This document shows positions 9,578 through 19,403 of a stretch of 64,000 nt of DNA, piece after piece. The position numbers and the translations under genes were made by a program. The stretch comes from Mesorhizobium sp. (lineage in GTDB: Bacteria; Pseudomonadota; Alphaproteobacteria; Rhizobiales; Rhizobiaceae): NCBI GenBank assembly GCA_004020645.1, contig SAQL01000008.1, forward strand, positions 1 to 64,000, in the 5' to 3' direction. The notes below the pieces were generated by a model. It was given only the letters and a program-made list of their open reading frames with translations, was not told where the DNA came from and did no database searches. Position 1 is the stretch's first letter; each line of letters begins with the position of its first letter.

Positions 9578-10315
9578 TCATTCCTTGCCGCCGAACAGCT
9601 TCTTCAGCATGGCGGCCATCGGGCCGGTTTCGGGCAGCTTGGCCGCCGGCTGCTGCGGCCGCGCCTGACGGACGTGGCTCTGCTGTTTTGCACCCTGTTG
9701 TTTTTGCCCGGGCTTTTCCGGCTCGGGCGCAGCACCGGTCTTGCGCTGAACGGCAACGCTGACCTTGTTCATGAAGCCGGGCTCATCACCCCTCACGATC
9801 AAGTCGGCATGAGCACCGATGGCTTCGAGCAGCGGCTCCAGCCACTCGCGATCGGCCTTGGCGAAATCACCAAGCACATGATGGTGGACGAATTCCTTGA
9901 TGCCGGGATGGCCGACCCCGATGCGCACGCGGCGGTAGGCGTTGCCGACATGGCCGTCGATCGAGCGGATGCCGTTGTGACCGCCGGCGCCGCCGCCGGT
10001 CTTGATGCGGACCTTACCGTCGGCGAGGTCGATCTCGTCATAGAAGACGGTGAGCGCCGAGGGGGTGAGCTTGTAGAAGCGCAGCGCTTCGCCGATCGAC
10101 TGACCGGAATTGTTCATGAAGGTCTGCGGCTTGATCAGGATGACCTTTTCGCCGGCAAGCGTGCCTTCGGCGATCAGGCCCTTGAACTTTTTCGACCAGG
10201 GCGAAAAGGAATGGCGGCGGGCGATTGCGTCCGCCGCCATGAAGCCGACATTGTGCCGGTTGTTGGCGTATTTCGCGCCCGGATTGCCGAGGCCTGCAAA
10301 CAGCAGCATCGTCAC
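9578..10315 (-). CDS. pth: Peptidyl-tRNA hydrolase
   Basis: A 245-residue enzyme that releases peptidyl groups from prematurely dropped tRNAs. The N-terminus [18 protein letters not shown] holds the catalytic histidine and substrate asparagine; the [10 protein letters not shown] and [13 protein letters not shown] motifs are present. The last 50 residues are a charged Gln/Pro/Lys-rich tail longer than in E. coli, common in rhizobia. The start could be 10315 or the second ATG two codons later. It lies 17 bp after rplY in an operon. Confidence 0.95.
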   Translation of the reverse strand: MTMLLFAGLGNPGAKYANNRHNVGFMAADAIARRHSFSPWSKKFKGLIAEGTLAGEKVILIKPQTFMNNSGQSIGEALRFYKLTPSALTVFYDEIDLADGKVRIKTGGGAGGHNGIRSIDGHVGNAYRRVRIGVGHPGIKEFVHHHVLGDFAKADREWLEPLLEAIGAHADLIVRGDEPGFMNKVSVAVQRKTGAAPEPEKPGQKQQGAKQQSHVRQARPQQPAAKLPETGPMAAMLKKLFGGKE

Positions 10316-10332
10316 CTCCGGGCGGAAAGGGA

Positions 10333-10974
10333 TTACTTCTCTTCGGCGGCAGGAGCCGCCTCGGGTTCAGCCGTTTCGACCGCCTCTTCCTCCGCCTCCG
10401 GCTTCATCGCCGCGGAGCCGGCAATGGTTGCGACGGTGAAGTCGCGGTCGGAGATCACCGGCTTGACGCCGGCCGGCAGCTTGACCGCCGAGATGTGGAT
10501 CGAATCGCCGATATCGGTGCCGGTGAGATCGACGGTGATGAATTCCGGGATCGCATTGGCCGGGCAGTGGAACTCGACTTCGTGACGCACGATGTTGAGC
10601 ACGCCGCCGCGCTTGATGCCGGGCGACTTGTCCTCGTTGATGAAGTGGACCGGCACGTCGACATTGACTTCTGTGTCCTTGCCGATGCGCAGGAAGTCGA
10701 CATGGACAGGGAAGTCCTTGACCGGGTCGAGCTGGTAGTCCTTGGGCAGGACCTGGATCTTCTTGCCGTCGACATCGATCGTGGCGATCGTGGTCAGGAA
10801 CCCGCCGCCATGGATCTTGTAGTAGATGTCCTTGTAGGTCAGCGCAATCGCCAGGGGAGGCTGCTTGTCGCCGTAGATTACTGCAGGCACTTTACCGTTA
10901 CGGCGAACTGCACGGGCGGACCCCTTACCGACCTGTTCGCGCGCTTCGGCCTTGAGCTCGTAAGTGTCGCTCAT
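10333..10974 (-). CDS. rplY: 50S ribosomal protein L25/Ctc
   Basis: A 213-residue CTC-type L25 with the N-terminal 5S rRNA-binding domain ([20 protein letters not shown]) and a C-terminal beta domain, ending in an alanine/glutamate-rich tail. It binds 5S rRNA in the large subunit and is linked to stress. First gene of rplY-pth(-ychF). The GAAAGG-type site lies just upstream of the ATG at 10974. Confidence 0.95.
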   Translation of the reverse strand: MSDTYELKAEAREQVGKGSARAVRRNGKVPAVIYGDKQPPLAIALTYKDIYYKIHGGGFLTTIATIDVDGKKIQVLPKDYQLDPVKDFPVHVDFLRIGKDTEVNVDVPVHFINEDKSPGIKRGGVLNIVRHEVEFHCPANAIPEFITVDLTGTDIGDSIHISAVKLPAGVKPVISDRDFTVATIAGSAAMKPEAEEEAVETAEPEAAPAAEEK

Positions 10975-11392
10975 GGCATTTCCTTTCGCGTTGTTCTGGA
11001 GCGTTCGCGGCCGGCGAGATGCCTGGGCCGTAAACGTCGAAAGCCGTCATGGCCTTACATGATCTGGTCCAAAATCTTTTTTGGGATCACGCAGGCCGGA
11101 CAGCCTTCCGCCGCGTTGCCTCCAAGGGTGTCTACGCGGGTGGCGGCTCTATAGCGGAAGGTGGGGCGGGGTGCAAGCCGAAGGCGGGTGGATGTCGTAA
11201 GCACATGAGTTGTCCGGATTAGGTAGCAGATGAGTTGTCCGGTTTGATCACCCAGCGAACGGAGGCTGGGGATGATCTCTCGCGCAGTCTCGATATCCTT
11301 GGGACGGGAATTGCGGCCAATGCCCCGTTCATCGGCACCGCCAATGTGACTAAAAGGCCAGATGTCGAAGATTGGCAGTTTCGGGGATTGGA
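10975..11392. other. Intergenic region with possible insertion-sequence end
   Basis: The rplY promoter should lie near 10975-11100. At 11205-11220 and 11230-11245 two direct repeats (ATGAGTTGTCCGGATT and ATGAGTTGTCCGGTTT) occur 25 bp apart; tandem end repeats of this kind are known in IS21-family elements. Just downstream, an ATGATCTCTCGCGC start reads only 26 codons before a stop. No complete transposase remains. Confidence 0.4.
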
Positions 11393-11991
11393 ATGCGCGA
11401 GGACACCAAGGCTGCGGGGCGGGCACAGATCGAGAGGGCTGCCTACAAGCTTCTCAAGGAAAGAGGCTACGGCGGGATTTCCATGCTTGGCATAGCCAAA
11501 GAGGCAAAGGCGTCAAACGAAACCCTCTATCGCTGGTATGGCGACAAGAAAGGTTTGTTCAAGACGATGGTCGAAAACAATGCAAGGACGTACGAAGGCG
11601 GCACTGGATGCGGCAATCCGGGACGAAGCAATCCTCTGGTAGCCCTTGAAGAGGTTGCTCCGATCCTGCTTTCGATGCTGCTTGGCGAGCGGGCATTTCC
11701 CTGAACCGCGCGGCTGCTTCTGACGAAAGCGGCGAATTGGGTGCGACGATTGCCGCAGGCGGCCGCGATTCGGTATTTCCGCTGATCGAGAAATTGATCC
11801 AGCGCGGCTTGGAGAGCAGTGCGCTGGCCGCGCCCTCTGCGCGCATTGCGGCCGAATGGTTCTTGAACCTGCTGATTGGTGATCTGCAGATCCGGCGGGT
11901 CATTCACACTCTGCCGGTTCCTTCAGACAAGGATGTCGATTCAAGAGTGGTTGCCGCGACCAGTGCGTTTAGAAAGCTTTGTGGCACGTGA
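11393..11991 (+). pseudogene. TetR-family regulator, frameshifted
   Basis: The first part (11393-about 11692) encodes a TetR helix-turn-helix: RAAYKLLKERGYGGISMLGI then SNETLYRWYGDKKGLF. The frame then ends at 11704 with LGERAFP. The +1-shifted frame continues the family pattern from GISLNRAAASDESGELGATI through to a stop at 11989-11991 (about 100 more residues). Adding one base near 11693 (GAGCGGGC-ATTTCC) would join both halves into a regulator of about 199 residues. This is a single-base deletion or a sequencing error. If real, the DNA-binding domain could still be made without its ligand domain. Confidence 0.8.
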
Positions 11992-12096
11992 CGACAAAAA
12001 TCGACTGTGACCATACTCACGCGTAGGGTGAGCAGGAAGACGGCTGCTCCTGAGAGCAATGACAGCGGAGCTTAAGGCCGAAATCCAACTCAAGCT

Positions 12097-13359
12097 TCAC
12101 CCGATCGTGGTCTCTTCATCGATCTTCCTGGCTTGCCTCATGTTGGGAAGGAAAACCGTCAGCAGCCCGAGCAGCGGCAGGTAGGAACAGACCTGAAAGA
12201 CGAAGTCGATCCCTTTCACGTCGGCGACGACGCCGAGCACTGCGGCGGCGATGCCGCCCATGCCGAAAGCGAAGCCGAAGAAGATGCCGGCGATCATGCC
12301 GACGCGGCCCGGCACCAGTTCCTGGGCGAAGACGACGATGTTCGAGAACGCCGAGGACAGGATCAGGCCGATCAGCACCGTCAGGATCATCGTCCATTCG
12401 AGATTGGCATAGGGCAGGGCCAGCGTGAAGGGCAGCACGCCGACGATCGAGAACCAGATCATCGCCTTTTGTCCGTAGCGGTCGCCGAACGGGCCGCCGA
12501 GCAGGATGCCCAGCGCCGAGGCGCCGAGGAACAGGAACAGCATGACCTGCGACATCTGCACCGAAACGCCGAATTTATCGATGGCGTAGAAGGTGTAGTA
12601 GCTGGCGAGGCTGGCGATGTAGGCGTTCTTGGTCAGCACCAGCAAGGTCAGCACTGCCAGCGCGCCCATCACCCTGCGGCGCGGGAAGGGCGAGACGAAG
12701 CCGGCCGCCTTGCGGTTGGCGAGCGAGGCGCGCAGGCGGCTGTACCAGCCGCCGACCCGCCACAGCACGAGGATGCCGATCAGCGAGCCGGCGGCAAACC
12801 AGGCTATGCTGGTCTGGCCGAAGGGTACGACGATGAAGGCAGCCAGCAGCGGCCCGATGGCCTGGCCGAAATTGCCGCCGACCTGGAACAGCGATTGCGC
12901 CAGGCCGAACCTGCCGCCCGAGGCGAAGCGGGCGATGCGCGAGGATTCCGGGTGGAAGATCGCCGAGCCAATGCCGATCAGCGACGCGCCGATCAGCAGC
13001 AGCCAATAGTGTCCGGCATAGGCCAGCACGATCAGGCCGATCAGTGAGGACGCCATGCCGTAGGGCAGTGAATAGGGCATCGGCCGCTTGTCGGTGACCA
13101 TGCCGATAAGCGGCTGCAGCAATGACGCCGTCACCTGGAAGGTGAAGGTCAAAAGGCCGATCTGCCAGAAGTCGAGACGGTAATTGTCCTTCAGCAGTGG
13201 ATAGATGGCCGACAGCAGCGACTGCATGATATCATTGACGCAATGGCAGAAGCTCACCGCAAGAATGACGCTGAAGGCCGTCGCTTGCGCCGAAGTGTGG
13301 CTGGCCGTCGCCGGCGTGGCGGCGGTGGTGGCTGTCGTATCGGTCAAGGCAGGCTCCAT
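12097..13359 (-). CDS. fsr: MFS efflux transporter, fosmidomycin-resistance (Fsr) type
   Basis: A 420-residue membrane protein with about 12 hydrophobic segments. The region IFHPESSRIARFASGGRFGLA is characteristic of the Fsr branch of the major facilitator superfamily. E. coli Fsr exports fosmidomycin; the natural substrate is unknown. The N-terminal 25 residues are Thr/Ala-rich. It is divergent from an AraC-type regulator 118 bp away, which probably controls it. Confidence 0.85.
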   Translation of the reverse strand: MEPALTDTTATTAATPATASHTSAQATAFSVILAVSFCHCVNDIMQSLLSAIYPLLKDNYRLDFWQIGLLTFTFQVTASLLQPLIGMVTDKRPMPYSLPYGMASSLIGLIVLAYAGHYWLLLIGASLIGIGSAIFHPESSRIARFASGGRFGLAQSLFQVGGNFGQAIGPLLAAFIVVPFGQTSIAWFAAGSLIGILVLWRVGGWYSRLRASLANRKAAGFVSPFPRRRVMGALAVLTLLVLTKNAYIASLASYYTFYAIDKFGVSVQMSQVMLFLFLGASALGILLGGPFGDRYGQKAMIWFSIVGVLPFTLALPYANLEWTMILTVLIGLILSSAFSNIVVFAQELVPGRVGMIAGIFFGFAFGMGGIAAAVLGVVADVKGIDFVFQVCSYLPLLGLLTVFLPNMRQARKIDEETTIG

Positions 13360-13444
13360 GGTCTTTGGCGGACGCTCCCGCAGGCGGCCCTTATGGCCCC
13401 CGCTGCCTTATAAGTTACTTGCCGGGCGACTTCTTTCGTGGTTT

Positions 13445-13474
13445 GGTCCAATAGTTTCGCGAGTGGGCCAATAG
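13445..13474 (+). promoter_or_regulatory. Candidate AraC operator (two direct repeats)
   Basis: GGTCCAATAG (13445-13454) and GGGCCAATAG (13465-13474) are direct repeats matching at 9 of 10 positions and spaced exactly 20 bp apart, about two helical turns. They lie right before the ATG of the AraC-type gene, in the divergent promoter region shared with fsr. AraC proteins usually bind such direct half-sites. Confidence 0.5.
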
Positions 13475-13477
13475 CCA

Positions 13478-14356
13478 ATGGCGCATGGCACCAAAATCTT
13501 CAAAGCGGGCGACACCGATCTCGGCCAGTCTATCGATCTGGGGCAGTTCACCGATCTCGGGCTGTTGCGCCGCTGGCAGTGGCTGGAGCAGGCCGTCGGG
13601 CCGGCGGTGGCCCTGCCGACCGAATATCCCGACGGCTACCACGTGCCGCAGCACCGTCACAGCCGCAGTCAGTTGCTGCATGCGCTTGTCGGCGTCGTGC
13701 TGGTGACGACGCGGCATGGGCGCTGGATGGTGCCTCCCGATCATGCCATGTGGATTCCCGCAGGCACCGAGCATTCCGTCGAGATGCTTGGCGACGTCAG
13801 CATGCGCTCGGTCTATGTGATGCCGGACGCCATTGCGGGGCTACCGCATGGGCTGCGCGTCGTCGGCATTACAGATCTGATGCACAGCCTGATCGTGGAA
13901 TCGGAAAAGCTGCCGCAGGGCGCCGAGCTGGAGGGGCGCGGCGGGCTGATCATGAGCCTCCTGCTGTATGAAATCCCGAACCTGCCGGAACGGCCGCTCG
14001 GCCTGCCTTTTCCTTCAGATCCAAGGCTTGCGGCACTCTGCCGGCGCTTCGTCGCAGCACCCTCGCCGCACGCGACGATCGACGAATGGGCCGATATCGT
14101 CGGCATGAGCCGCCGTTCCTTCACCCGTGCCTTTCATCGCCAGACCGGATTGTCGCTGTCGACATGGCGCCAGCAGGCCTGTCTGTTCGCGGCCTTGCCG
14201 AGGCTGGCCGACGGCGAGCCGATCACAAGGGTGGCGCTCGACCTCGGCTATGACAGCGTGCCGGCCTTTATCACCATGTTCAAGCGCATGCTGGGAGCGT
14301 CGCCGCGCGGCTATATGCGCGGGTCAATGGACAACATCAGGGTGTCGAACGGATAG
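13478..14356 (+). CDS. AraC-family transcriptional regulator
   Basis: A 292-residue protein: an N-terminal cupin-like sensor domain (YHVPQHRHSRSQLLHAL) and a C-terminal double helix-turn-helix (about residues 190-285) with DEWADIVGMSRRSFTRAF and ALDLGYDSVPAFITMFKRML, ending in the usual GASPRGYMR. Divergent from the fsr pump. Many cupin-AraC regulators control a neighbouring transporter, so the same is inferred here. The effector is unknown. Confidence 0.88.
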   Translation: MAHGTKIFKAGDTDLGQSIDLGQFTDLGLLRRWQWLEQAVGPAVALPTEYPDGYHVPQHRHSRSQLLHALVGVVLVTTRHGRWMVPPDHAMWIPAGTEHSVEMLGDVSMRSVYVMPDAIAGLPHGLRVVGITDLMHSLIVESEKLPQGAELEGRGGLIMSLLLYEIPNLPERPLGLPFPSDPRLAALCRRFVAAPSPHATIDEWADIVGMSRRSFTRAFHRQTGLSLSTWRQQACLFAALPRLADGEPITRVALDLGYDSVPAFITMFKRMLGASPRGYMRGSMDNIRVSNG

Positions 14357-14450
14357 CGCATGACCCCGAACCTTCGGTTCGGAAAGGTTCGTGCGCAAAA
14401 TCAAAGTGCTACAGCGTTCTTTGCGTCCGCTGGACGCACGGCGCTGTAGG
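14357..14450. repeat. Composite Rhizobiales palindrome between convergent genes
   Basis: Two hairpins in series. The first has GCATGACCCCGAACC with GGTTCGGAAAGGTT; the second has CTACAGCG, TGCGTCC and GGACGCA, then CGCTGTAG. The same pair of sequences, in the other orientation and partly truncated, occurs at 32340-32404. It lies between convergent araC-type and prs genes and may end both transcripts. Confidence 0.65.
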
Positions 14451-14460
14451 CTGGCAGATT

Positions 14461-15396
14461 TCAGTCGAACAGGCTCGACACCGATTCTTCGGTCGCCGTG
14501 CGCGAGATCGCCTCACCCAACAGGTCGGCGATGGAGATGACGCGGATGTTGCTGGCGTCGAGCACCGCCTGGGTCGGCTGGATGGAATCGGTGATGACCA
14601 GTTCCTGCATTTTCGAGGCGCCGATGCGGGCGATGGCACCGCCCGACAAAACGCCATGGGTGGTGTAGGCGGTGACGCTGGTGGCGCCGGCGGCGAGCAG
14701 CGCATCGGCCGCATTGCACAAGGTACCGCCCGAATCGATAATGTCGTCGATCAGCAGGCAATCCTTGCCGCGCACGTCACCGATGACGTTCATGACTTCC
14801 GATTCACCGGGGCGCTCGCGACGCTTGTCGACAATGGCAAGCTGGGCATCGATGCGCTTGGCGAGCGCGCGGGCGCGGACCACGCCACCGACATCCGGCG
14901 ACACGACCATGACATTGGCAAGCTTCTTGTATTTCGCCTTCACGTCGCGGGCCATGACCGGCACCGAGAAGAGATTGTCGGTCGGGATGTCGAAAAAGCC
15001 CTGGATCTGGCCGGCATGGAGATCCAGCGTCAAGACTCGATCGACGCCCGCCCGCGTGATCATGTTGGCGACCAGCTTGGCCGAGATCGGCGTGCGGCCC
15101 GAGGCGCGGCGGTCCTGCCTGGCATAGCCGAAATAGGGAATGACCGCGGTGATGCGCTTGGCCGACGAGCGCATGAAGGCATCGATCATGATGAGCAGCT
15201 CCATCAGGTGATCGTTGGTCGGGAACGAGGTGGACTGCAGGACGAAGACATCCTCGCCGCGCACATTCTCCTGGATCTCGACGAAGATTTCCTGATCGGC
15301 GAAGCGCCTGACGCTGGCTTTGCCCAGCGGGATGTTGAGATAGCGGGCGACCGCTTCGGCCAGCACCCTGTTGGAATTGCCCGCGAAAAGCTTCAT
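14461..15396 (-). CDS. prs: Ribose-phosphate pyrophosphokinase
   Basis: A 311-residue PRPP synthase, which makes the sugar donor for nucleotide, histidine and tryptophan synthesis. The class I pattern is intact: [34 protein letters not shown] and the PRPP loop [17 protein letters not shown]. Length is normal. A leftward single-gene unit with a 167-bp upstream gap. Confidence 0.96.
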   Translation of the reverse strand: MKLFAGNSNRVLAEAVARYLNIPLGKASVRRFADQEIFVEIQENVRGEDVFVLQSTSFPTNDHLMELLIMIDAFMRSSAKRITAVIPYFGYARQDRRASGRTPISAKLVANMITRAGVDRVLTLDLHAGQIQGFFDIPTDNLFSVPVMARDVKAKYKKLANVMVVSPDVGGVVRARALAKRIDAQLAIVDKRRERPGESEVMNVIGDVRGKDCLLIDDIIDSGGTLCNAADALLAAGATSVTAYTTHGVLSGGAIARIGASKMQELVITDSIQPTQAVLDASNIRVISIADLLGEAISRTATEESVSSLFD

Positions 15397-15563
15397 GCAC
15401 CGTTCCTGGTGAAGGATGGAGACTCTGGCAGACTCTCTTGAGCCCCCTAGTCGGGGCTTTTAGCGGCCCGTGCTGGTATTGCAAGCGTCGTCATCGGGAA
15501 TCCGCCGGCTAATCTCAATAAACGTCGAGGGCGAGGGAAGCCGGCAACATGTCAGCCTGCCGG

Positions 15564-16181
15564 TCAGCCCGCTTGGCCGCCAAGCCATGTGGCGAACTGG
15601 TCGATCGTCTGGTCGGCGATCGCCTGCATGGTCTCCGGCGCGACCGCAGCCCAGCCTTCGCCACCATTGACCGAGGGCGCCTTCTGCTGACCGTTGATGC
15701 GATGCAGCCGGTTGCCCGCCGGGTCATAGACGTCCCAGACATAGATGACGGTGGTATCCTTGCCTTCCGACATCGTCGAGAAATAGCCCTTCAGCACGTG
15801 CGTCGGGGTCTGGCCGGCGCTGCCTGCCAAGATGATGCCGCGCTGCTTGGCTTGCGTTTGAAGCGCCGCGGTCAGCGGTGTCGCGGCTTCCACCGAGGCG
15901 CCGACGATCGGCGCTACCTGCAGTCGGGTTCGTGCGATGACAGCGGCGCTCTTTGCGGGCGGCGCGGTCGTGGTTGCAGGTTGCGCAGGGGCGGACGGCT
16001 GTGTTGCTGCGGAAGACTGCGCGGTCGTTGCAGGTGTGGTGGGCGTTGCAGCCGTACCGGTTCCGGCCGTTGGCGACTGCGGGGCGATGGCCGAGGGTTC
16101 GAGAACGTCCTTCGCGTTGGTGCAGGCGGCCAGCGTCAGCGCCGCGAGCAATGACACGGTCGTCACGTGCGATCGCCTCAT
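15564..16181 (-). CDS. Putative lipoprotein, rhizobial type
   Basis: A 205-residue exported protein with lipobox LTLAAC (Cys20). Residues 30-80 are Thr/Ala/Pro-rich low complexity, a likely flexible spacer. The C-terminal part (from AVIARTRLQVAPIVGAS) forms a conserved domain ending WLGGQAG. Function unknown. With lgt, which lipidates such proteins, only a few genes away, co-location is notable but probably chance. Confidence 0.7.
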   Translation of the reverse strand: MRRSHVTTVSLLAALTLAACTNAKDVLEPSAIAPQSPTAGTGTAATPTTPATTAQSSAATQPSAPAQPATTTAPPAKSAAVIARTRLQVAPIVGASVEAATPLTAALQTQAKQRGIILAGSAGQTPTHVLKGYFSTMSEGKDTTVIYVWDVYDPAGNRLHRINGQQKAPSVNGGEGWAAVAPETMQAIADQTIDQFATWLGGQAG

Positions 16182-16234
16182 TCCCTCAAAACTCCCTGGC
16201 GATAAACGCCCTTTGCATCCGTACCATTATGGAT

Positions 16235-17386
16235 TCATTGCACAATCAAGTCGAGATCATGGCGGGACAGCGGTTTCGGCTGCGATTCGGTCGTCACGTA
16301 GGTGCGGCCGAGCGTCATTGCCGTCTCGGTTTCGGAGTCCATGATGATCATGTGGGCGAACAGCGTCATGTTTGGCGCAATGGGTTCCGGATTGCCCTGA
16401 TAGAACATCGGCATGTCCATCCATGATGGGGTGAAGCGGGCGCCGAGCGAATAGCCGCAGGCGTTGAGCCGGTGTTTGGTCAAGTTGTGCGCTTCAAGCG
16501 TGCGGGCATGCGCGTCGAACACATCGCCGAAGGTATTTCCGGGCGTCATCGCCTTTTCGACCGCCAGAAGTGCGGCGCGCGCAGCATCGAACAGTTCCTG
16601 GTGACGTTTCGACACTTTGCCGGTCAGCACCGTGCGCATCATCGCCGCATGGTAGTGGTGGAAGACGCCGGCCCATTCGAGCGTCAGTTGGTCGTTCTTG
16701 CTCAGCTTGCGACGGCCGGCCTTGTAACGGCAAAGCAGCGCGTCCACGCCAGAGCCGATGATGAACTCGTTGGCCGGATAATCGCCGCCGCCGGCAAAGA
16801 TCGCGCCCTGCATGGCGGCAAGGATCAAGGCTTCGTCGCCACCCTGCTTGATCAGCGGCAGGGCCGCGTCCAGCGCGTCGTCGGCGAGATTTGCGGCCTT
16901 TTCCACCTTGGCGATTTCGGCCGGGCTCTTGAACAGGCGTAGCCGGCTTACGATGCCGGACGCGTCGGCGATCTGGCCAAAGGTTTGCAATTGCTCGTCC
17001 AGGCGCCGGCCATTGTAGGCGGTCAGGCCGTGGGTGTCGTATTCGACGCCGATGCGGGCGCCGAGCAGGTCGAGGTCGTTGAGCAAATTGCGCAGGTCGA
17101 TCGCCGGATTGGCGCCGTCGCGATCGGTCCACAGCACGATGTTGTCGATGATCGAGGTGTGGCGCGCCTGGCGCAGATCGGCCGAGCGGGTGAGCAGGAT
17201 CATCGAACCGTCTGCCTTCACCACGAGGCACTGGAAGAAGCAGAAGCCGAACGTATCGTAGCCGGTTAGCCAGTACATGCTCTCCTGCGCAAACAAAAGG
17301 ACGGCATCGAGCTTCTTCTCGGCGATCTCGATCATCAGCCGATCGCGCCGCGCGTCAAATTCCGACCGTTCGAAATGCAGCGCCAT
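16235..17386 (-). CDS. M24-family (creatinase-like) hydrolase, metal ligands missing
   Basis: A 383-residue pita-bread protein of the Xaa-Pro peptidase/creatinase family. An N-terminal creatinase-N domain (residues 10-140) precedes the C-terminal catalytic fold. The expected metal ligands are replaced: the second Asp position falls in YHAAMMRT, the His position in GYSLGARFTP, and Glu positions in FAHMIIMD. It is therefore not a normal aminopeptidase P and resembles metal-free members such as creatinase and ectoine hydrolase. Its start codon directly abuts the pgeF stop codon, so the two are cotranscribed. Confidence 0.75.
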   Translation of the reverse strand: MALHFERSEFDARRDRLMIEIAEKKLDAVLLFAQESMYWLTGYDTFGFCFFQCLVVKADGSMILLTRSADLRQARHTSIIDNIVLWTDRDGANPAIDLRNLLNDLDLLGARIGVEYDTHGLTAYNGRRLDEQLQTFGQIADASGIVSRLRLFKSPAEIAKVEKAANLADDALDAALPLIKQGGDEALILAAMQGAIFAGGGDYPANEFIIGSGVDALLCRYKAGRRKLSKNDQLTLEWAGVFHHYHAAMMRTVLTGKVSKRHQELFDAARAALLAVEKAMTPGNTFGDVFDAHARTLEAHNLTKHRLNACGYSLGARFTPSWMDMPMFYQGNPEPIAPNMTLFAHMIIMDSETETAMTLGRTYVTTESQPKPLSRHDLDLIVQ

Positions 17387-18181
17387 TTATTCTGTCTCCA
17401 AAACGATTGCCGAAATCTGCCGTCCGTAATCCGGCTCGTTGCGATGCGTGCTGCGCCGGTAGGAATAGAACAGATCCTCCTCGGCGTAGGTGCAGCGGCC
17501 GAGCCCGTCAGCGGTCACGCCGGCCCGGCTCAACCGATCGACCGTATAGAGGTTGAGGTCGAACATTGCATGTCCCGGCCTCGCGGAGTGCGCGAAATAG
17601 CTGATATTATTGGCGTCGGCCTTGACGAAGCGGGCGACGAATTCAGGCCCGACTTCATAGTTTTCGGGGCCGATGGAGGGGCCGAGAACCGCAATGATGC
17701 GCTCGCGCCGGGCGCCGAGGCCTTCCATCGCAGCAATGGTGTTTTCCAGCACGCCTGACAAGGCGCCCTTCCAGCCGGCATGGGCTGCGCCGATGATGCG
17801 TGCTTCGGCATCGGCGAACAGAACCGGTCCGCAATCGGCGGTCGAGGCGCCGACGGCGATGCCCGGCCGGTCGGTGACGACGGCGTCGGCCTTCGGCCGC
17901 TCGCGGGGAAAAGGCTCCCGAGCGATGACGACGTCGGGCGAATGGATCTGATAGGCGGTCAAGAGATGGCTTGATGGCACGCCCATCCAGTCGGCGACGC
18001 GGCGGCGGTTCTCGGCTATTTGCGTCTGGTCGTCGCTTGAGCCGGTGCCGATGTTGAGGCCCCGATAGATGCCGCTGGAGACGCCGCCGACGCGGGTGAA
18101 ATAGCCGTGGCGAATGCCTTGCGCCCGCGCTTTCTCCAGCAAGGGCGACCGAACGGGATCCGGTTTGGTCTGATTCAGCAT
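17387..18181 (-). CDS. pgeF: Peptidoglycan editing factor / laccase-domain protein
   Basis: A 264-residue YfiH/PgeF family protein. The signature TADCGPVLFADAEARIIGAA followed by HAGWKGALSGV holds the zinc-site Cys and His. The E. coli protein removes L-Ser misincorporated in peptidoglycan precursors; older annotations call the family polyphenol oxidase. I use the ATG at 18181 (MLNQTKPD); an upstream start would add 50 atypical residues. It follows lgt and the methyltransferase in a conserved alphaproteobacterial order. Confidence 0.88.
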   Translation of the reverse strand: MLNQTKPDPVRSPLLEKARAQGIRHGYFTRVGGVSSGIYRGLNIGTGSSDDQTQIAENRRRVADWMGVPSSHLLTAYQIHSPDVVIAREPFPRERPKADAVVTDRPGIAVGASTADCGPVLFADAEARIIGAAHAGWKGALSGVLENTIAAMEGLGARRERIIAVLGPSIGPENYEVGPEFVARFVKADANNISYFAHSARPGHAMFDLNLYTVDRLSRAGVTADGLGRCTYAEEDLFYSYRRSTHRNEPDYGRQISAIVLETE

Positions 18182-18314
18182 GGCGGCGTTGTTGTCCGTG
18201 AGAGCGATTTCGTCAAGCGACAGTCCAAAGATCGCGACAGTCCACAGATGAGCTACACTCCAAAGATCGGCGACGGTCGGAAGTTGGGAGAGTGGGAGAG
18301 GCGGCAGTGAAAAG

Positions 18315-19403
18315 TCAATCCGCCGTTGCAAAGGGCGGAACGGCTATGCCGGCAGGCAGGATGGCAAGCACCTTGAACAGGTCGCCCATGGCTTGCGGAC
18401 CGGCGAGGCGTTCGACCTCGCCTGCAATCTTTTCGCGAGCCGCCTCATTGGCATTGGCGCCGAGCTGGCCGGCGCGTTCGAGAAGGCCCATTTCCACCAG
18501 GAATTCGCCTTGCGTGGAGAGATAGGCATCGAGGCCATGCGCCCGCACAGTCGCGGCAAGGGCGGCGAAATCGACATGGGCGGTGAGATCGGCTTCTCCC
18601 GGGTTGGCCAGCACATCTTCGTAATCGTGCTTGCGCAAGGCCTGCAATGTGTCGCCGATCCCCGGTTGGAGGTAGCCATAGTCGAGGAACAGGCCGGCGC
18701 CGCCGAGCCCGGCCAATCGCTCGGCGATGGTCGCCATCAGCGCGGCTCGGGCCGGCGCGACCTCGACGATCGCGCCCTGTGGTGCCTTTTCGGCATCGTT
18801 CGGCAACAGCGTCGGATCGACCGAGCCGGCGCCGGCGAAGAAGTGCAATTCGTCGGCGCCGTCGAGGCCGATCATCCGTTCGCGCCAGCCTGTTCCGGCG
18901 CGGACGAACTGGCGGATGGGCACTGCGTCGAACAATTCGTTGCCGACGATGAAAAGCGGAGTCTGCGGCAAGGTATCGATGCTTTCGTGCCAATCGATTG
19001 TGGCCGGCGTGGCGGCAAGTGTTTGCCTTTGGACATCTGCCAGTCGTGGGCTGGTCTCGATCATGGCGAACGATGCGCCGGCGGTCAGCGCCGGATCGAG
19101 CCGCGAAAGCGTGCGCAGCATATCCTTCATCAGCGTGCCGCGGCCGGGGCCAATCTCGGCGATGGTGACCGGTATCGGCCGGCCGGTCGCCAGCCAGGCT
19201 TCATAGAGCCAGACAGCGATCAGCTCGCCGAACATCTGGCTGATCTCCGGCGCGGTGACGAAGTCGCCGGCAGCCCCGAACGGCTCGCGCGTCGTATAGT
19301 AGCCGTCCCGCGGGTCGAACAGGCAAAGCGCCATGTATTGGTTGACGGGGATCGGCCCCGCCGCAGCGATCAGCTCGACGATGCGGGTTTTCAGCCGGGT
19401 CAT
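18315..19403 (-). CDS. MidA/NDUFAF7-type class I SAM-dependent methyltransferase
   Basis: A 362-residue methyltransferase with SAM-binding motif [16 protein letters not shown] and early [20 protein letters not shown] pattern of the NDUFAF7 family. The mitochondrial member methylates an arginine of complex I subunit NDUFS2; bacterial homologues may do the same. Start ATG overlaps the lgt stop by 4 bp (19400-19403), indicating translational coupling. Gap to pgeF is 133 bp. Confidence 0.88.
   Translation of the reverse strand: MTRLKTRIVELIAAAGPIPVNQYMALCLFDPRDGYYTTREPFGAAGDFVTAPEISQMFGELIAVWLYEAWLATGRPIPVTIAEIGPGRGTLMKDMLRTLSRLDPALTAGASFAMIETSPRLADVQRQTLAATPATIDWHESIDTLPQTPLFIVGNELFDAVPIRQFVRAGTGWRERMIGLDGADELHFFAGAGSVDPTLLPNDAEKAPQGAIVEVAPARAALMATIAERLAGLGGAGLFLDYGYLQPGIGDTLQALRKHDYEDVLANPGEADLTAHVDFAALAATVRAHGLDAYLSTQGEFLVEMGLLERAGQLGANANEAAREKIAGEVERLAGPQAMGDLFKVLAILPAGIAVPPFATAD

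Noticed and set aside
7834..9762. 642-codon plus-strand frame over corA and ychF
   Set aside because: Antisense shadow of two well-identified minus-strand genes; Arg/Gly/Asp-rich, with no family pattern.
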